From positions 90,135,501-90,199,500 of the forward strand of contig JAUMIR010000001.1 in the NCBI GenBank assembly GCA_030847615.1: a stretch of DNA of 64,000 nucleotides, in the 5' to 3' direction. Both the position numbers and the translations under genes were made by a program. Below, piece after piece: positions 1 through 10,885 of this stretch. Source of the DNA: Gambelia wislizenii. Taxonomy: Eukaryota > Chordata > Lepidosauria > Squamata > Crotaphytidae. Positions within the stretch are counted from its first letter, which is position 1, and every line of letters starts with the position of its first letter. The notes under the pieces are model-generated. The model saw only the letters and a list, made by a program, of their open reading frames with translations. It did not search any database and was not told where the DNA came from.

Positions 1-774
1 GGTGGCAGATTTAAAAATGCAAGTAATTCACTTGTGGTCACTATCTTGGCTACAGGCATGCAAAGCTTATGGGGGCTGTAAAACCATTAAGACAGGTGCA
101 GCTGCTGCAACTTATTATTACTGCAGAACAATCAATTTCCCCCCTCCCATTGCATAGACAAACCCACAACCTTCGTTGCTTTGGCAAGTTCCTTTATTCT
201 GTCTTCTGGTTCTTGATTATATAAAGCATTGAGGCTGGAATCCTGTTGGTGCTTTACACTGGTTATAACATCATTGTGCAAGCACTTGTTCATTTTAAGA
301 TGTTGCACAAGGGTATATCTTAATCAGGGTTGTGCAAATGGTATTATGCTAGCTAACTGTGTATTTAATTTTATTTAAATCCTGCCTTTCCCCCAGTGTA
401 ATTCAAAGGCATGGAAAAAGTCTCACGCTAGTCAGAAAATATTATCAGGCTAACCTAGTGAGAAAGTGAGATACCCTTCGGATTGCTCTTTTAAAGTTTG
501 GACTAAAATTCAGAGCGCTGCTGACACTGGAGTCACCAGCCTCCATTGGTGGGGCTTGTCCCCAAGTACAAAGGCATGGATTTACCACCTTATGCTCCCA
601 CACTAGTTTTCAAACATTATCATCGGTACATACTTTTCTACAACAAGAAAAGTTCCAGCTTTAAAGTTTCATATTGCTTCTGTCTTCCACACCTTTCTTC
701 CTGTTCCATATGGAAGGATTGATACTTTTTGACTCATATGAAATACATACAATTACAGCTTAGTGGCTTCTAAG
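1..774. other. no gene recognised
   Basis: AT-rich non-coding sequence. No open frame resembles a known protein and I recognise no repeat with confidence. Confidence 0.5.
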
Positions 775-1275
775 GTTATCTGAAGGACCGTACCTCCTTG
801 TATGAGTCCAGTAGAGCTTTAAGACTGCCTGGAGAATCCCTTCTCTCTGTCCCACTACCTTCTTAGGCTCATTTGGTGAGAAAAAGGGAGAGGGCCTTCT
901 TGGAGGTTGCCCCCAGACTTTGGAATTCCCTCCCAAGATAGGCCAGGATGGCCCCATTCTTGCTCTCCTTCTGATGGCAGGTTAAAACATTTTTGTGCCA
1001 TCAGGTTTTTATGAACTGACAAGGGTTGGGCTTTTAAGGCTGTGCAATGTGGTTTTTAAGGTTGTCTTTACACAGTTTTTAATACATTTTAATATTTTTA
1101 ATGTTTAATGTTTTAAACTTATAAATTGTTTAATTATTTTTAAATTTTCTATTTATACTGTAATGTTTACTTTTGTATTGTTTTGAAGATGTTGTTAGCC
1201 GCCTTGAGTCCCATTGGCAGGAGAAAGGCGGGATATAAATGAATAAAATCATCATCATCAGCATCAGCATCATCA
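775..1275 (+). repeat. retroposon 3' end, family R, copy 1
   Basis: The sequence runs from a segment around 860-960 (the GAGAGGGCCTTCTTGG and GGAATTCCCTCCC blocks) through an AT-rich stretch to GCCGCCTTGAGTCCCATTGG, GGCGGGATATAAATGAATAAAA and an (ATC)n tail. The same order of blocks recurs near 4.2, 9.5, 10.6, 17.6, 41.0 and 41.7 kb. Recurrence and the simple-repeat tail show a dispersed retroposon copied from its 3' end. A CR1/L2-type LINE or its derivative is likely, but I cannot fix the clade without a library. Confidence 0.55.
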
Positions 1276-1655
1276 TCCCTATGCATGCATTCATCTAGTT
1301 ATAATGCCAAAGTCACCATTTCACAATCCGGTAGGTATAACTGGCTGGATGTACAGTATGTGTTTGACACTAAAGTACTGGGAGTACAGGTAGCCCTATA
1401 GACACATATTTCTGTTGTGTTGAACTATCTCCATCTCTATGGTTGCCAACTGGAGTGTGGATATTCTCCCCTCCTGAAGCACCTTAGAACAGCTTTCAAG
1501 AATCAGAATCCTTAATGACATCAGATATTCCTCTTCTTTAATGAAGTGCTGCTTCCCTATGTTTCAGAGTTCAAAGAAGATTGGGGGAGGGAGGACTAAG
1601 CTGAACTAACCCCAAATTCTGTTCATTATACATGCCAATGTCTCAGTTTTCACAG
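1276..1655. other. no feature recognised
   Basis: About 380 bases with no coding signal. It lies between a retroposon tail and a palindromic element. Confidence 0.4.
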
Positions 1656-1659
1656 AGTC

Positions 1660-1892
1660 CATCCACAGTACAGAATTATGGCACTATCATTCCATTTTAA
1701 CTGCCATAGCTCAGTCCTATGAAATCCTGACTGAGGCTTGTGGTTTAGTGAGGCACTGGAACTCTCTGGGTGAGAATTATCAATGCCTATCCCTAAACTG
1801 TCACTCCCAGGATTCCATAGGATGGGACCATGGCAGTTAAGGTGGAATGATAGTGCTATAATGTGTGATAGTGTGAATGGGTGCTAGGCCTA
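1660..1892. mobile_element. palindromic non-autonomous DNA element, family H, copy 1
   Basis: The left arm (GGCACTATCATTCCATTTTAACTGCCAT) is matched in inverse by the right arm (ATGGCAGTTAAGGTGGAATGATAGTGC), making an imperfect hairpin of about 230 bp. Related copies are at 35306-35530 and 62687-62786. It has no coding capacity. The termini are too degraded to call a target duplication, so the superfamily is open; hAT is possible. Confidence 0.6.
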
Positions 1893-2053
1893 GAAGGAGA
1901 AATATCTTATTTATCCTGACACAGAAAAAAACAAGGTGAAGAGGAAAGTGCCACCAATTTGGTACTTGCTGATGGGCATTCCTTGCAAGAGACAGGTACA
2001 ACAGGTTGTCTTCTTCTTTTGATACAGTTCCTCAAAACCCAATCTGTTACATA

Positions 2054-2384
2054 GGAGTTTTTCAGATGCCTCTTACTGTGCAAGAAGCCTCTGTAACAGC
2101 AACAAAGCTGCTGTGCAGCAGGGGTTCCATTTCGGACAACTCCGTCCCTCTCTCAGCGTCATCCGTGACTGTTCTGGGTAGGATTGAGGGTGGCCACGCC
2201 ATTTTTTACTCACGGAAGTTGTCCGTGAATAAAAAATGGCATGGCTGCCCTCAATCCTACCCAGAACAGTCACGGACGACGCCGAGAGAGGGACGGCATC
2301 GTCCGAAACGGACCCCCTGCCGCGCAGCAGCTTCGTTGCTGTTATGGAGGCTTCTTGCCCGGTAAGGGATGTCTGAAAAAGTCC
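2054..2384. mobile_element. GGA-terminal palindromic MITE M1 (TSD ATA)
   Basis: A 331-bp near-complete inverted repeat starting GGAGTTTTTCAGATGCC and ending GTCTGAAAAAGTCC. The direct repeat ATA lies at 2051-2053 and 2385-2387. The fold-back centre is near 2220, where a segment reading CCATTTTTTACTCACGGA meets its complement. The 119-aa and 66-aa open frames inside are by-products of the palindrome. The 3-bp duplication suggests PIF/Harbinger-like transposition, but no transposase is present to confirm it. Confidence 0.82.
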
Positions 2385-2412
2385 ATACTCTTTGTGTCAT
2401 TCACAGATTCTT

Positions 2413-2711
2413 AGGAGCTTACCGCACTCCGAAGAAAAGCAGCAAGGCAGCAGGAACATTGTATCTCCCGTGCTGCCTTACTGCATGGCATCATTGCTTT
2501 TTTGTTCCAGTCCCATGGGGGGCGGAGGTAAAACCATGTCTTTTTGCTAACCAGAAAAATCCATTAGCAAAAAGACACAGTTTTACCTCAGTCCCCCACA
2601 GGACCAGAATGAAAGAGCGCCAGAAGAATGGCAGCATCATGTGATAAAGCAGCAGGGAAGATGGAACATTTCTGCTGCCTTGCTGCTTTTCTTCAGAGTG
2701 GGGTAAGGTCC
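2413..2711. mobile_element. palindromic MITE M2
   Basis: A 299-bp inverted repeat with left end GGAGCTTACCGCACTC and right end GAGTGGGGTAAGGTCC, and a hairpin centre near 2557. The flanks are TTA on the left and TAA on the right, so the duplication is TA or an imperfect 3 bp. It starts 28 bp after M1 ends. The inner sequence differs from the other copies, so it is a separate subfamily. Confidence 0.75.
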
Positions 2712-2714
2712 TAA

Positions 2715-3144
2715 GTTCTGTGAACCTTTGCAAACCTATTGCTAAGAACCCGAGCTATGCTGTTGACCTTAAGTCACACGTCTCACATATCCTATGTCAT
2801 GGTCCTGCTGAGCATAACAATGAGAACTGGAGGAGAGCTTTTGCAGTTCCTATCATTGCTAGAGGAGATGGCTTAGAAGCCTAAAGGTGTGCTTCTACCA
2901 ATGGCAGCTGGGACTTCTATATCAGTAGGGTGGTGAAACTACTAAAGATTTTAATTCAAACTTGAAAGGAGTAATACTTTTGGGACTCTGCAAACTGATG
3001 TTTTCACTCTCTTCTAGTAAGTAGTCTCCGGTGCAACAGTCAGAAACAGAATCCCTGTTGCAATTCCCCGTGCTGGAGATTGCTTGTGGGAGGAGTGTGG
3101 AAATGTCAGTCTGCTGCATCCCAATAGATAGGAGAACAGACTCT
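2715..3144. other. no feature recognised
   Basis: Non-coding sequence between two MITEs. The open frames here are short and show no family signature. Confidence 0.4.
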
Positions 3145-3455
3145 GGAGATTATCAGACACAGGAGGATGCACCAAAAAATTGCATACCCAACCATGCCAG
3201 AAGATCGCTAGAAGAACAGAAAGGGTGACCTTACCAGACGCCCATGTCCTTCTGCCATTCTGGGGGCATAGCACTGCTGAGAATGAGGCTTCCCTTTTCT
3301 ATTGATGGGGACAAGCTGCTAATAGAAAGGGAAACTTTACTCATGGTCACGCTACGCCCCTGGAATGCAGGACGATGTTGTTGTCTGATAATCTTGCCCC
3401 TTCCTGTTCTTCTAGCAATCTTTTGATGCAGTTTTGGCTGCATCTGATAATCTCC
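3145..3455. mobile_element. MITE M3 (TSD TCT)
   Basis: A 311-bp element with termini GGAGATTATCAGACAC and CATCTGATAATCTCC, flanked by TCT at 3142-3144 and 3456-3458. The centre near 3310 is the pair TTCTATTGATGGG / CTAATAGAAAGGG, closely related to M6 and M7. It is non-coding. Confidence 0.82.
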
Positions 3456-4190
3456 TCTGTTGCTGGCAGTAGTTGCTGGCTGGCAAATTAGGACTGGTGG
3501 ACATTTATGTTTCCTTCATATTCCCTACACCATGGAATATGTAGGGATTGTGAATATGAATGAGTTATGGATGCGTTAATTGTGGTTGTGAATTCTAGCC
3601 TTTCTACTTATTTACAAGAATACAGCGATGCCTCTCTAGATCAATCCAGCTCTAATCACAGGGCAAAAAGCAGGTACAGTGTATTAGCGGCAGGTAGTAA
3701 AATCAGTAGGGAAGCTAGGGGACAGAAACAAAATTGTAGTCAAGGGAGAATAAGAGTGGAGCCAGATAAAGAAAAGCAAACTCAGCACATGCAAAACCAG
3801 AGGAAAAGAGCCTCTTCCTGCTTCTTTTCTATAGGGACTGCTGGGAAGTTGGAACCACAAGAGGCCTCTGGGGTTGCTTCTGGCCTTACATCTGAAGTGA
3901 GAACTGAACTGAGGATGCTCATGACAGCCAAAAATACTCACGACAGCTGAAAATAAAGAATGGTTGTCTGCTTCACTATGTACACTTGGTTACATCACTG
4001 TTTGAAGAATACATCAGGCAATTGCTGACTAATGAATTACCTTTACATTAGGTAAGTTGTACTACTCTATAGAAACCAAGGATATTATCCTACTCCTTCA
4101 AATACATAAGATCACAGCCTTTAGACCACTAAGTAGCTTGGAGGTAAGTAGCTTGGACACAAGGAGAAAGAAAGAGCACTCATACATTTC
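3456..4190. other. no gene recognised
   Basis: The 127-aa open frame at 3567-3950 has no recognisable domain and mixed, low-complexity composition. I do not call it a gene. Confidence 0.45.
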
Positions 4191-4194
4191 CCCC

Positions 4195-4860
4195 TCCTTG
4201 TCATTAGTCCTCATGCCCCTGTCAAATGAGGTAGCTATAAGAGAGGGCCTTTTCAGTGGGGGCTCCCTTTCTGTGAAATGCTCTTCTCAGAGAGCTTGCA
4301 ACGAACCTATAGTGTGGTTTCTTTAGCACCAAATGAAGACATTTTTTTTCTTCCAGGATTTTAGGAGCTGTTTTTGTGCTTTTAGAACCTAGTACTCCTC
4401 TGCTTTGCTGCTGGAGTTACTTAAATTTTATACAGTTTGAGTCCCTTATTCAAAATGTTTGGGGTAAGAGGTATTTTGGATTTGGGAATATTTCAGATTT
4501 TGGGCTACACTTGATGAGATATTTTGGAGATGGGACCCAAATTTAAACATGAAATTAATTTATGTTTCATATACACCTTATACACATAGCCTGAAGGCAA
4601 TTTTATACATAATATTTTAAATAATTTTGTGTATGAAACAAAGTTTGTGTGCACTGAACCACCAGAAAGCAAAGATATGTATCTTTCTCAGCCAGTCACG
4701 TGGACAGTTTTGGAATGTTTTAGATTTCAAAATTCCAGATAAGGGAAACTCAACCTGTATACTGTAATGTTTATGTTTTTACTCTTTTCTGATGTTTTTA
4801 TCTTGGTTTTCCTATGTTCTGTCTCTAGTCATGGTTATTTTTTCATATTTTATGAAAAAT
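4195..4860 (+). repeat. retroposon family R, copy 2, split by a Tigger-like element
   Basis: The left part (4195-4432) carries the AAGAGAGGGCCTTTTCAGTG and TGTGAAATGCTC blocks. The right part resumes at 4758 with TATACTGTAATGTTTATG, matching copy 1 around 1155 (TATACTGTAATGTTTACTTT). Copy 1 is therefore a natural empty site for the 4433-4757 insertion. Confidence 0.6.
4433..4757 (+). mobile_element. Tigger/pogo-type MITE resembling MER2
   Basis: A 325-bp element with terminal inverted repeats CAGTTTGAGTCCCTTATTC and AAGGGAAACTCAACCTG. It is flanked by the TA duplication typical of Tc1/mariner elements (4431-4432 and 4758-4759). The interior (GAGATGGGACCCAAATTTAA, TATACACCTTATACACATAG, GAAACAAAGTTTGTGTGC) strongly resembles, from memory, the mammalian MER2/Tigger2 non-autonomous element. 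It has no transposase and was moved in trans. Such close similarity in a squamate-like window is unexpected. Confidence 0.75.
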
Positions 4861-5650
4861 ATGATTTATGAAAAATATGTTATGAAAAATCATATTTTAC
4901 CTGGAACAAAAGTACAGTACAATAAAAGATATGAAATCAGTTTGGGTTCAGAATGTGGGTAGCAATGATATGTTTCATAAATGAACTGGCTTACTTAAAG
5001 AGTCTTGATGAGCAACCTGCAATTATAATGAATGCAACTTGCAGTTTGGAAGATGCACATCTGGAGAAAGGACTGGTAACAATCTCAAAACATCTTTTCT
5101 ATATATTACAAGGCTTCATATTCAATACTGATGTTGTGTGGTGTATGAGATTTTAAAAATCCACATGCATAAACCAAATCATCATAATAAAAAGACCCCA
5201 ACTGTGTAGCTTTCTTTACTAGCAAAACCAGGAAATTTGGTACTCCGGGGGCGGGGGGAAGGCAGGGAGAAGCCTTTCAAATGTTTGTGTGTAGTTTTAA
5301 ATGGTTTATGTAATCTACAGAACGAGACCACAGTGTACAAACAGTGTTGATTATGGTTTTTGGCACTTTTATTGCATTGAAAGAGTACTTTCAAATTGAT
5401 ACAGAGCATGTTTTTGTATCATGGGTAGAAAGACTTGCAAACCAGATGTCCATGGACACTAGTCTGAGAACCAAGCTCTATTAAAACCCTGGATTGCCAT
5501 GAAATGTTGGAGGAAGTAATGCTTACCTTGACCATTGTTTAAGCAGTGTATCTTACCATTATTATGATCAAGAAACAGCACCATAATATCCCACATTTAT
5601 GCAACCTTGTGAGATAGTTAAATGTAAGTTTTGTCCTGTATTGCATAACT
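4861..5650. other. no gene recognised
   Basis: AT-rich sequence with short imperfect repeats of ATGAAAAATATG near 4855-4895. No supported gene. Confidence 0.4.
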
Positions 5651-5654
5651 TTCT

Positions 5655-5722
5655 AGATCAGCAGCGGATGTGACCATTCAGATGTTGTTGAACTGCAGTT
5701 CCCATCAGCTCTCACCATTGAC
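5655..5722. repeat. half of a CCAGATGTTG-type palindromic repeat
   Basis: TTCAGATGTTGTTGAACTGC followed by AGTTCCCATCAGCTCTC is the left arm of a dispersed hairpin repeat also seen at 7967-8036. The copy stops where M4 begins, so M4 probably interrupted or replaced the right arm. Confidence 0.5.
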
Positions 5723-5725
5723 TAT

Positions 5726-6303
5726 GGACTTTATCAGACATGGAAAAGATGGCATCATCACAACACCACATAACCGCGAAAGGATGTGAGGATCAGATGA
5801 CATCGCCCTTTCATGGTTAAAAATAGACCAAAAACCCGTCGTTTTTAATTGACAGGTTAAGCTGTCAACAGATACCACCGCCACTTTTTTGCTGCCACTG
5901 CCAGCATGCAATACCTCTGTCCCTTTAAATCTCAGACTTATTTTGACAATGGCTGGCCCAGCGTAAACACTTCTGGATCAGATTGGGACACCCAGGCAAG
6001 TGACAAACTTTTTTTGACCCTCTCTGGGTTACTTTGAGTTTTTTTTAGTGTGTGTGTGTACTTAGTTTAACTTTTAATGTTCCTTTCTTTTTTTATTTTT
6101 GAATTTCCTTCATGATGAAATCGCATGAGATTTCAAAAGAGGAAGTGAATGGAGCTCCGTTCACTTCCTCTATTACCAGAGGAGTCTTTGCCAGGAAAGG
6201 AGGTAAGTGTGTGTGTGGGAACCTTCTTTTGCCGGCATAAAAATTGATATTTTTTTTTAATGCCGGCAAAAGAACGTTATAACGGGAGCATCTGATAAAG
6301 TCC
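5726..6303. mobile_element. MITE M4 (TSD TAT)
   Basis: A 578-bp element with termini GGACTTTATCAGACATGG and GCATCTGATAAAGTCC, and TAT at 5723-5725 and 6304-6306. The interior carries a central stem (TTTAATTGACAGGTTAAGCTGTC), a GTGACAAACTTTTTTTG block, and GAAGTGAATGGAGCTCCGTTC. All are shared with M8, M11, M13, M14 and M16, which defines the long (0.5-0.6 kb) subfamily. Confidence 0.83.
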
Positions 6304-7250
6304 TATGATGGCTAGGGATGAATAAAGTTGAAGTCTGACCAATTCTGGAGGGCCACATAGTCCCCATACATGTTCAAGTGGTATTTAGATTTATATTAAA
6401 CTAGCAAACCAGAACTGATGTTAAGATGCTATCAGTATCCATGGCATGTTCTAGAATAACATACCGGTAAGTAAAAAGACAGGCCTCTTTCCCTATGGAG
6501 CTTATAATTAAGATTTAGATGGGGAAGAGACAAAAGAGAGAAAGGAATAAGGGTGGGAGAGCAATGATACGAAAAGCAGGCAAACACTGCATATTGTTTC
6601 TTCTGTGTTCAGTTGATTGTTTCTGTGTTCTGTTCCTTTTGCCATGAAATTTCAAGATGCTATGGTTGGGGGGGGGGAAGGATTAGAGGCCTAATCCATA
6701 TGAAAATGAGATCCTTCTCTGTTTAATGTGGAACCATTCCTGTAGGTCCATGTTGGCATCTACATGTGGACAATCCCTGTTTCTTTGAGCTTTGCAGAAA
6801 GAATATTTTCAACACACTGTGAAGAGCTTGGGGGGTCCCCCCTGCACATTTGTGGTTAAGAAATATAGGGTGGGGAGGGAGCTAAAGGGTTGTGTAAGGC
6901 AGGCCCAACCAGGAGGGTAGCAATTCGTGCATGTGTGTGTCTTCCCAGTGGAAGCAAAGAAAAGTTGGATATGTGGTAATTAAAGCAGATGGTTTCCGTT
7001 AAGGGACATATGTGTGTTCCTTACCACATGACTAGAATCCAAGCCAATTAACAGCTTGTGAAGGGAATGCCAATGTTACATATGGTGGAAATATTATAGT
7101 AGAGTACAATGAAAAGGCATGTTAGAGATAAGGCAGACTCTGCATGGATGTTATATTTGTCATGTGTCATCTAATTTCCAAGTGGCCCTTTCAGGAAACG
7201 TTTACAATGAAACAAAGATGACTATAGAATAAGATAACACAACTGGAGGT
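6304..7250. other. no gene recognised
   Basis: Non-coding sequence with a G-run near 6668-6677. Nothing else is supported. Confidence 0.4.
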
Positions 7251-7254
7251 AGGC

Positions 7255-7375
7255 TATGTTGGGCTAAATCCAACTGTTACTACAAACTAGAATATAACCA
7301 TTGATTCAACTGTGGAATGGTAAGTCAAAACTTATGTAAATCCAAATGATTCAATGGGTTTACTCTAGTTGGGAG
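7255..7375. repeat. decayed dispersed repeat
   Basis: GCTAAATCCAACTGTTAC through ATTCAATGGGTTTACTC resembles the inverted-repeat segment at 11695-11850 (ATTGAATTCCACTGAGCTCACTCC). This is a weak assignment based on recurrence. Confidence 0.3.
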
Positions 7376-7857
7376 TAGCAATTGGCTTTAAGCAATTATC
7401 TGCCAGGTCAGCAGTACATTACTATTTATTTTTCAAGATAGTTCGGTATGTACACTTGCTGATTTGCTTTTGCTTCAGACAGTGTGATCTGAAGTGCTAC
7501 ATAGTACTTATTTCATCAAGGAGGCCTTCTAATCAGTCCAACTGGCAATTAAAATAAGTCGACAAAAGTAGTCCATAGGTTTTTCACAGGCACTCAGCTA
7601 ACTTTCAAGTGAGTTATCATAAACAAGATGCACTTGTGAGAGCTGAACTGGTACATCAAACCAGAATCTTTGCCTGAGATCATGAAACATGATCAGCTTT
7701 ACAAGAGATCAGCTGAAACAAGGCATAAACACTAGAGTTGTTCTCAGACTGTCTTTTTAGATAAATGATGTTGCTTTGTGTTTCAGACTGGACCACACCT
7801 ACCCAACTTGTGCCACATCTAGCCCAATGCAACCACATAGACCATCCACTGGAACTC

Positions 7858-7925
7858 ATAGAATCATAAAGCTGTAAGCTCCATCAAAGATATCTATCAC
7901 AGTCCCTGAGGATGAAAACTGTTGC
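7858..7925 (-). repeat. CR1-like LINE 3' end fragment
   Basis: CTCATAGAATCATAAAGCTG is the reverse complement of the octamer-type tail (ATGATTCTATG) of amniote CR1 LINEs, followed by sequence that reads like a decayed CR1 3' untranslated region. It is very short. Confidence 0.45.
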
Positions 7926-7966
7926 TGCTACATGCTTCAAACTCTAAAAGCAAGGGTGGGAATCAA

Positions 7967-8036
7967 GTGGCCCTCCAGATGTTGCTGGGTTGCAATTCTC
8001 AGTAGCCAACAACTTCCAACAGCATCTGGAGGGCTG
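7967..8036. repeat. CCAGATGTTG palindromic repeat
   Basis: GGCCCTCCAGATGTTGCTGG at the left is mirrored by CCAACAGCATCTGGAGGGC at the right, with GTTGCAATTCTCAGTAGCC between. It abuts the tail of the LINE at 8044. Confidence 0.6.
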
Positions 8037-8043
8037 TATGTTT

Positions 8044-8755
8044 CCTCTCTCCTCTCTCTCTCTGGTTTTTCTTTGCAAACGAAGATTCAGGAAAGACTCA
8101 TCCCGCGTTTTCTGCAAGCACACTGATGACTAAGGAGATTTTTACATGGGGAAATTATTCCCCTGAGAGATTGGGAGAGAAACAGGGCTCTTCCGGGAGC
8201 AGAGCTCTGTTTCGCACGCCCCCTTCCTTCTCCCGATCTCACGTTGTCCTCACTCTATGCTGCTTCAATTTCTCTGCCAGTATCTTCTGTCATTTTTAAA
8301 TAGCGAAGAACTTTCGTTAGTAAAAAATGATGGAAGATACTGGCAGACAAGTGGAAGCAGCATAGAGTGAGGACAACGTGAGATCGGGAGAAGGAAGGGG
8401 GTGTGCGAAACAGAGCTCTGCTTCCGGAAGAGACCTGTTTCTCTCCCAATCTCTCAGGGGAATAATTTCCCCGTGTGAAAATCTCCTAAAAAGGCCAATC
8501 CGAGATAGACAAGTCTGGTTGCAGAAAGCACAGCAGAAGGTTTCCTTGGGTGATGTTTCGGGTTGTGATTCTTTCTGCGTTGTCATTTCTCTTCAAGACT
8601 TGTTCGGCATGAGTTCTCAAATAAGGCTGCAGTATTGTGGATAGTGTGTCTCCATGCCTCCCGATGTAAGGCCAGGGCAGACCATTGTCGGTGATCAATT
8701 TGGCCGAGCCTGAGATGTTGTTTCAGGGAGTCTTTGTATCGCTTTTTTTCCTACT
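8044..8755 (-). mobile_element. zinc-finger LINE 3' fragment, interrupted by M5
   Basis: On the minus strand this is the 3' end of the family seen best at 11880-13160. The (AG)n tail and GAATCTTCGTTTGCAAAG motif lie at the low-coordinate end. The segment encoding the C-terminal CX2C...H...C finger and the glutamine/arginine-rich linker lies at 8487-8755. M5 sits inside the finger-coding region, and the halves rejoin perfectly around a duplicated TAA. The copy is 5'-truncated near 8755. Confidence 0.85.
8144..8486. mobile_element. MITE M5 nested in a LINE (TSD TAA)
   Basis: A 343-bp fold-back with termini GGAGATTTTTACATGGGG and CCCCGTGTGAAAATCTCC, and TAA at 8141-8143 and 8487-8489. Because the host LINE has intact copies in this window, both ends and the 3-bp duplication are certain. 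The centre is near 8315. The open frames inside are palindrome by-products. Confidence 0.92.
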
Positions 8756-8759
8756 CTTG

Positions 8760-9137
8760 TTCTAAAAAGAGTTACATCCAAAGGTTACCTTTCTGTGGAG
8801 GAATGAGTCTTCATCACAGAAAAAATAAACTTTATATTCAAGCCAGGTGGACTACTAATTCAATGGGTCCATACGTTGAATACAATAGGAAATGTATTAT
8901 CTGGTGCACCCCAGTTCCTCCCTGGTGAACCCTCAAAAGTGTATGAGAGGGAGATGAGGATGGATGGTGGCAAGCATCAGTAGGCAAAGGAGTTCACATC
9001 CAGATGCCCGATGCTCTCGTGGTCCAATATAGTAAAGAGAAGTATGAATGAGATAATTACAGGTGTAGCTGCTGCCTTATCCTCATCTCCCTCATCCTCA
9101 ATGTCTCTCATGAGGGTAGAGACCAGAGACCTAACAC
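8760..9137. other. no feature recognised
   Basis: Non-coding sequence between a LINE fragment and M6. Confidence 0.4.
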
Positions 9138-9140
9138 ACA

Positions 9141-9426
9141 GGACTTTATTGGACACATGAAAAAATATGTCAGAAAAACACAACGAGAACACAAATGGGC
9201 AAAATTATCAGACAAAATCGTCCTTCAACTGTTCCGGGGGCGTAGCACGGGTGTGAATAAGCCCATCAATAAAAAAAGTGATGCCTCGTCTGCACCAGTG
9301 CTATGCCCCAGGAACAGCTGAGGACATGGGCGTCTGATAATGTCACCCTTTGTGTTCTCATCCCATCCTTATGACACGATTTGGGACATGGTTTTGTGCT
9401 GTGTTTCCCTGCATCTGATAAAGTCC
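9141..9426. mobile_element. MITE M6 (TSD ACA)
   Basis: A 286-bp element with left end GGACTTTATTGGACACATG and right end GCATCTGATAAAGTCC, and ACA at 9138-9140 and 9427-9429. The core pair CATCAATAAAAAAAGTGATGCC and the AGCACGGGTG / CACCAGTGCT arms match M7. Confidence 0.8.
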
Positions 9427-9479
9427 ACAAGGAAGACCAGGCCCAGTGCTTCCCTTTAGTTACCCATACCATTTCTAGT

Positions 9480-9590
9480 CGCAGGCACATTTGGTGAAGA
9501 CACAAGAGAGGGTCTTCTCAGTCGCTGTTCCTGGAGTATGAAACCCATTGCTGTAGATAGGCTGGCTCCCTTTCTGGTAGGGTTACCAGA
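9480..9590 (+). repeat. retroposon family R, copy 3 (fragment)
   Basis: AAGAGAGGGTCTTCTCAGTC and GGCTGGCTCCCTTTCTG correspond to the 5' part of copies 1 and 5. The 3' tail is missing. Confidence 0.4.
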
Positions 9591-9704
9591 TCTCAGGACA
9601 CTGTTCAGAGTCCTCCATTCAGTGGGACACCACTGTGCAGCAATCAGGGTTTCAAATTCTCCACTTTTTATGTGGCCAGCTATGTGTAAGAGACAAGGAG
9701 ACAA

Positions 9705-10290
9705 GGGGTTTGTCTAGGTGGACAATTTACCCTGGCTCCCCCCCGCCCCGCCCAGCTTGGAGCCCTGCAATCCAAACCACGGCTTGGAGCCCTGCAGTCC
9801 AATTCATCTCCAGGCAGTCTTGACAATGCCTAAGGCAAAGCTGGAGTGGGGAGAGGGGAAGCTGGATTAAAGCCTTGTAAAATGTTTAAATAAAACACCC
9901 AGGAAAACCCGTGTCATGTGGGAAAACCCAGGTAGGTCTGGTGCAGGAGCACAGGATCTGTACCTTCATGCTGGCATATATAGCTGGATGCTGCCACTGG
10001 TGTTGCAGGTGTTGCTCTGCAGCTGGGGAAGGAGGCCCCCAGCATGTTGTCCAAGCCCCCTGCATGTGACCAGCCTTGATCACGTGCTGAGGGCCTCCTT
10101 CTGGGCTTCAGATAGTGCAATGCACAACCTGGGGGCACCAATACTGGCCAGCGTGTGCACGTGGACTCCTGCCAGTTTTGTCATGGTAACAAGGGGGAAC
10201 CAGGTCAGTTCTAAAAGGTTAGGACATGCTGGCTGGAAGGCAGAGTATTCTGGCTGATCGAGACAAGCCCAAGGCTGCACGGAAGCCTCC
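9705..10290. repeat. family J DNA-element relic, copy 1
   Basis: The segment opens with a TTGTCTAGGTGGACAATTTACC-like end and contains CCCCCTGCATGTGACCAGCC, also found at 24770-24785. The two copies share the general order of C-rich and G-rich blocks. The right boundary is uncertain and there is no coding potential. Confidence 0.4.
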
Positions 10291-10554
10291 AGCCAGGCAA
10301 AGAGTCTTCTAGCTGGCTGTGCAGCTTGCTGAACTTTGCAAAGTTAATTAGATCAAGCATTGCAACTTGCAAATATACTTAATTTCCACCAGGGAAATAT
10401 ATTCTCTGTTTGTGTGTGTTTGAATGACAAGCTGTGAGCAACTGTGGTTGTTCCTTAAAGTATGCTGCTTAATGTACTTCATCATACTGCACCCTGTGAC
10501 ATCACCAGTGATGGTCCCTAGATCTCAGGTTTTGGCCTGGATATATCAGGGCCT

Positions 10555-10885
10555 GGGGTGATCCTGACCTGGCAAGCCTTTGGGTGTCCTTCCCCCAACA
10601 GGGAAAGACCTTTTTATTTAAAGAGGCTTTTGGCTGTTAACTAGTTCTTGCAGGATACTTGTTCTAAACGGGGGTGCTGTACTTTCTCTCCTTTCCTTAT
10701 GTTTTAAATGCTTTTACACTGTTTGTAAAGTAGTTTTGTTTCTAATATGCCCATTTATTTAATTGCTGTGGTTGCTGTTGGCTGTTATGATAGATTTCAA
10801 CTGTATTCTGCTTTAACCTCTGTTGTAAGCCAACTTGGGTCCCCACTGAGCTAAAGGTGGGATATTATACAGAACAAGCAAACAA
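10555..10885 (+). repeat. retroposon family R, copy 4
   Basis: The AT-rich body ends in GTTGTAAGCCAACTTGGGTCCC and GGTGGGATATTATACAGAAC, the same 3' block order as copy 1. Confidence 0.5.

Noticed and set aside
3567..3950. 127-aa open frame as a host gene
   Set aside because: No domain, no supporting context, and the length is possible by chance in a 64-kb window.
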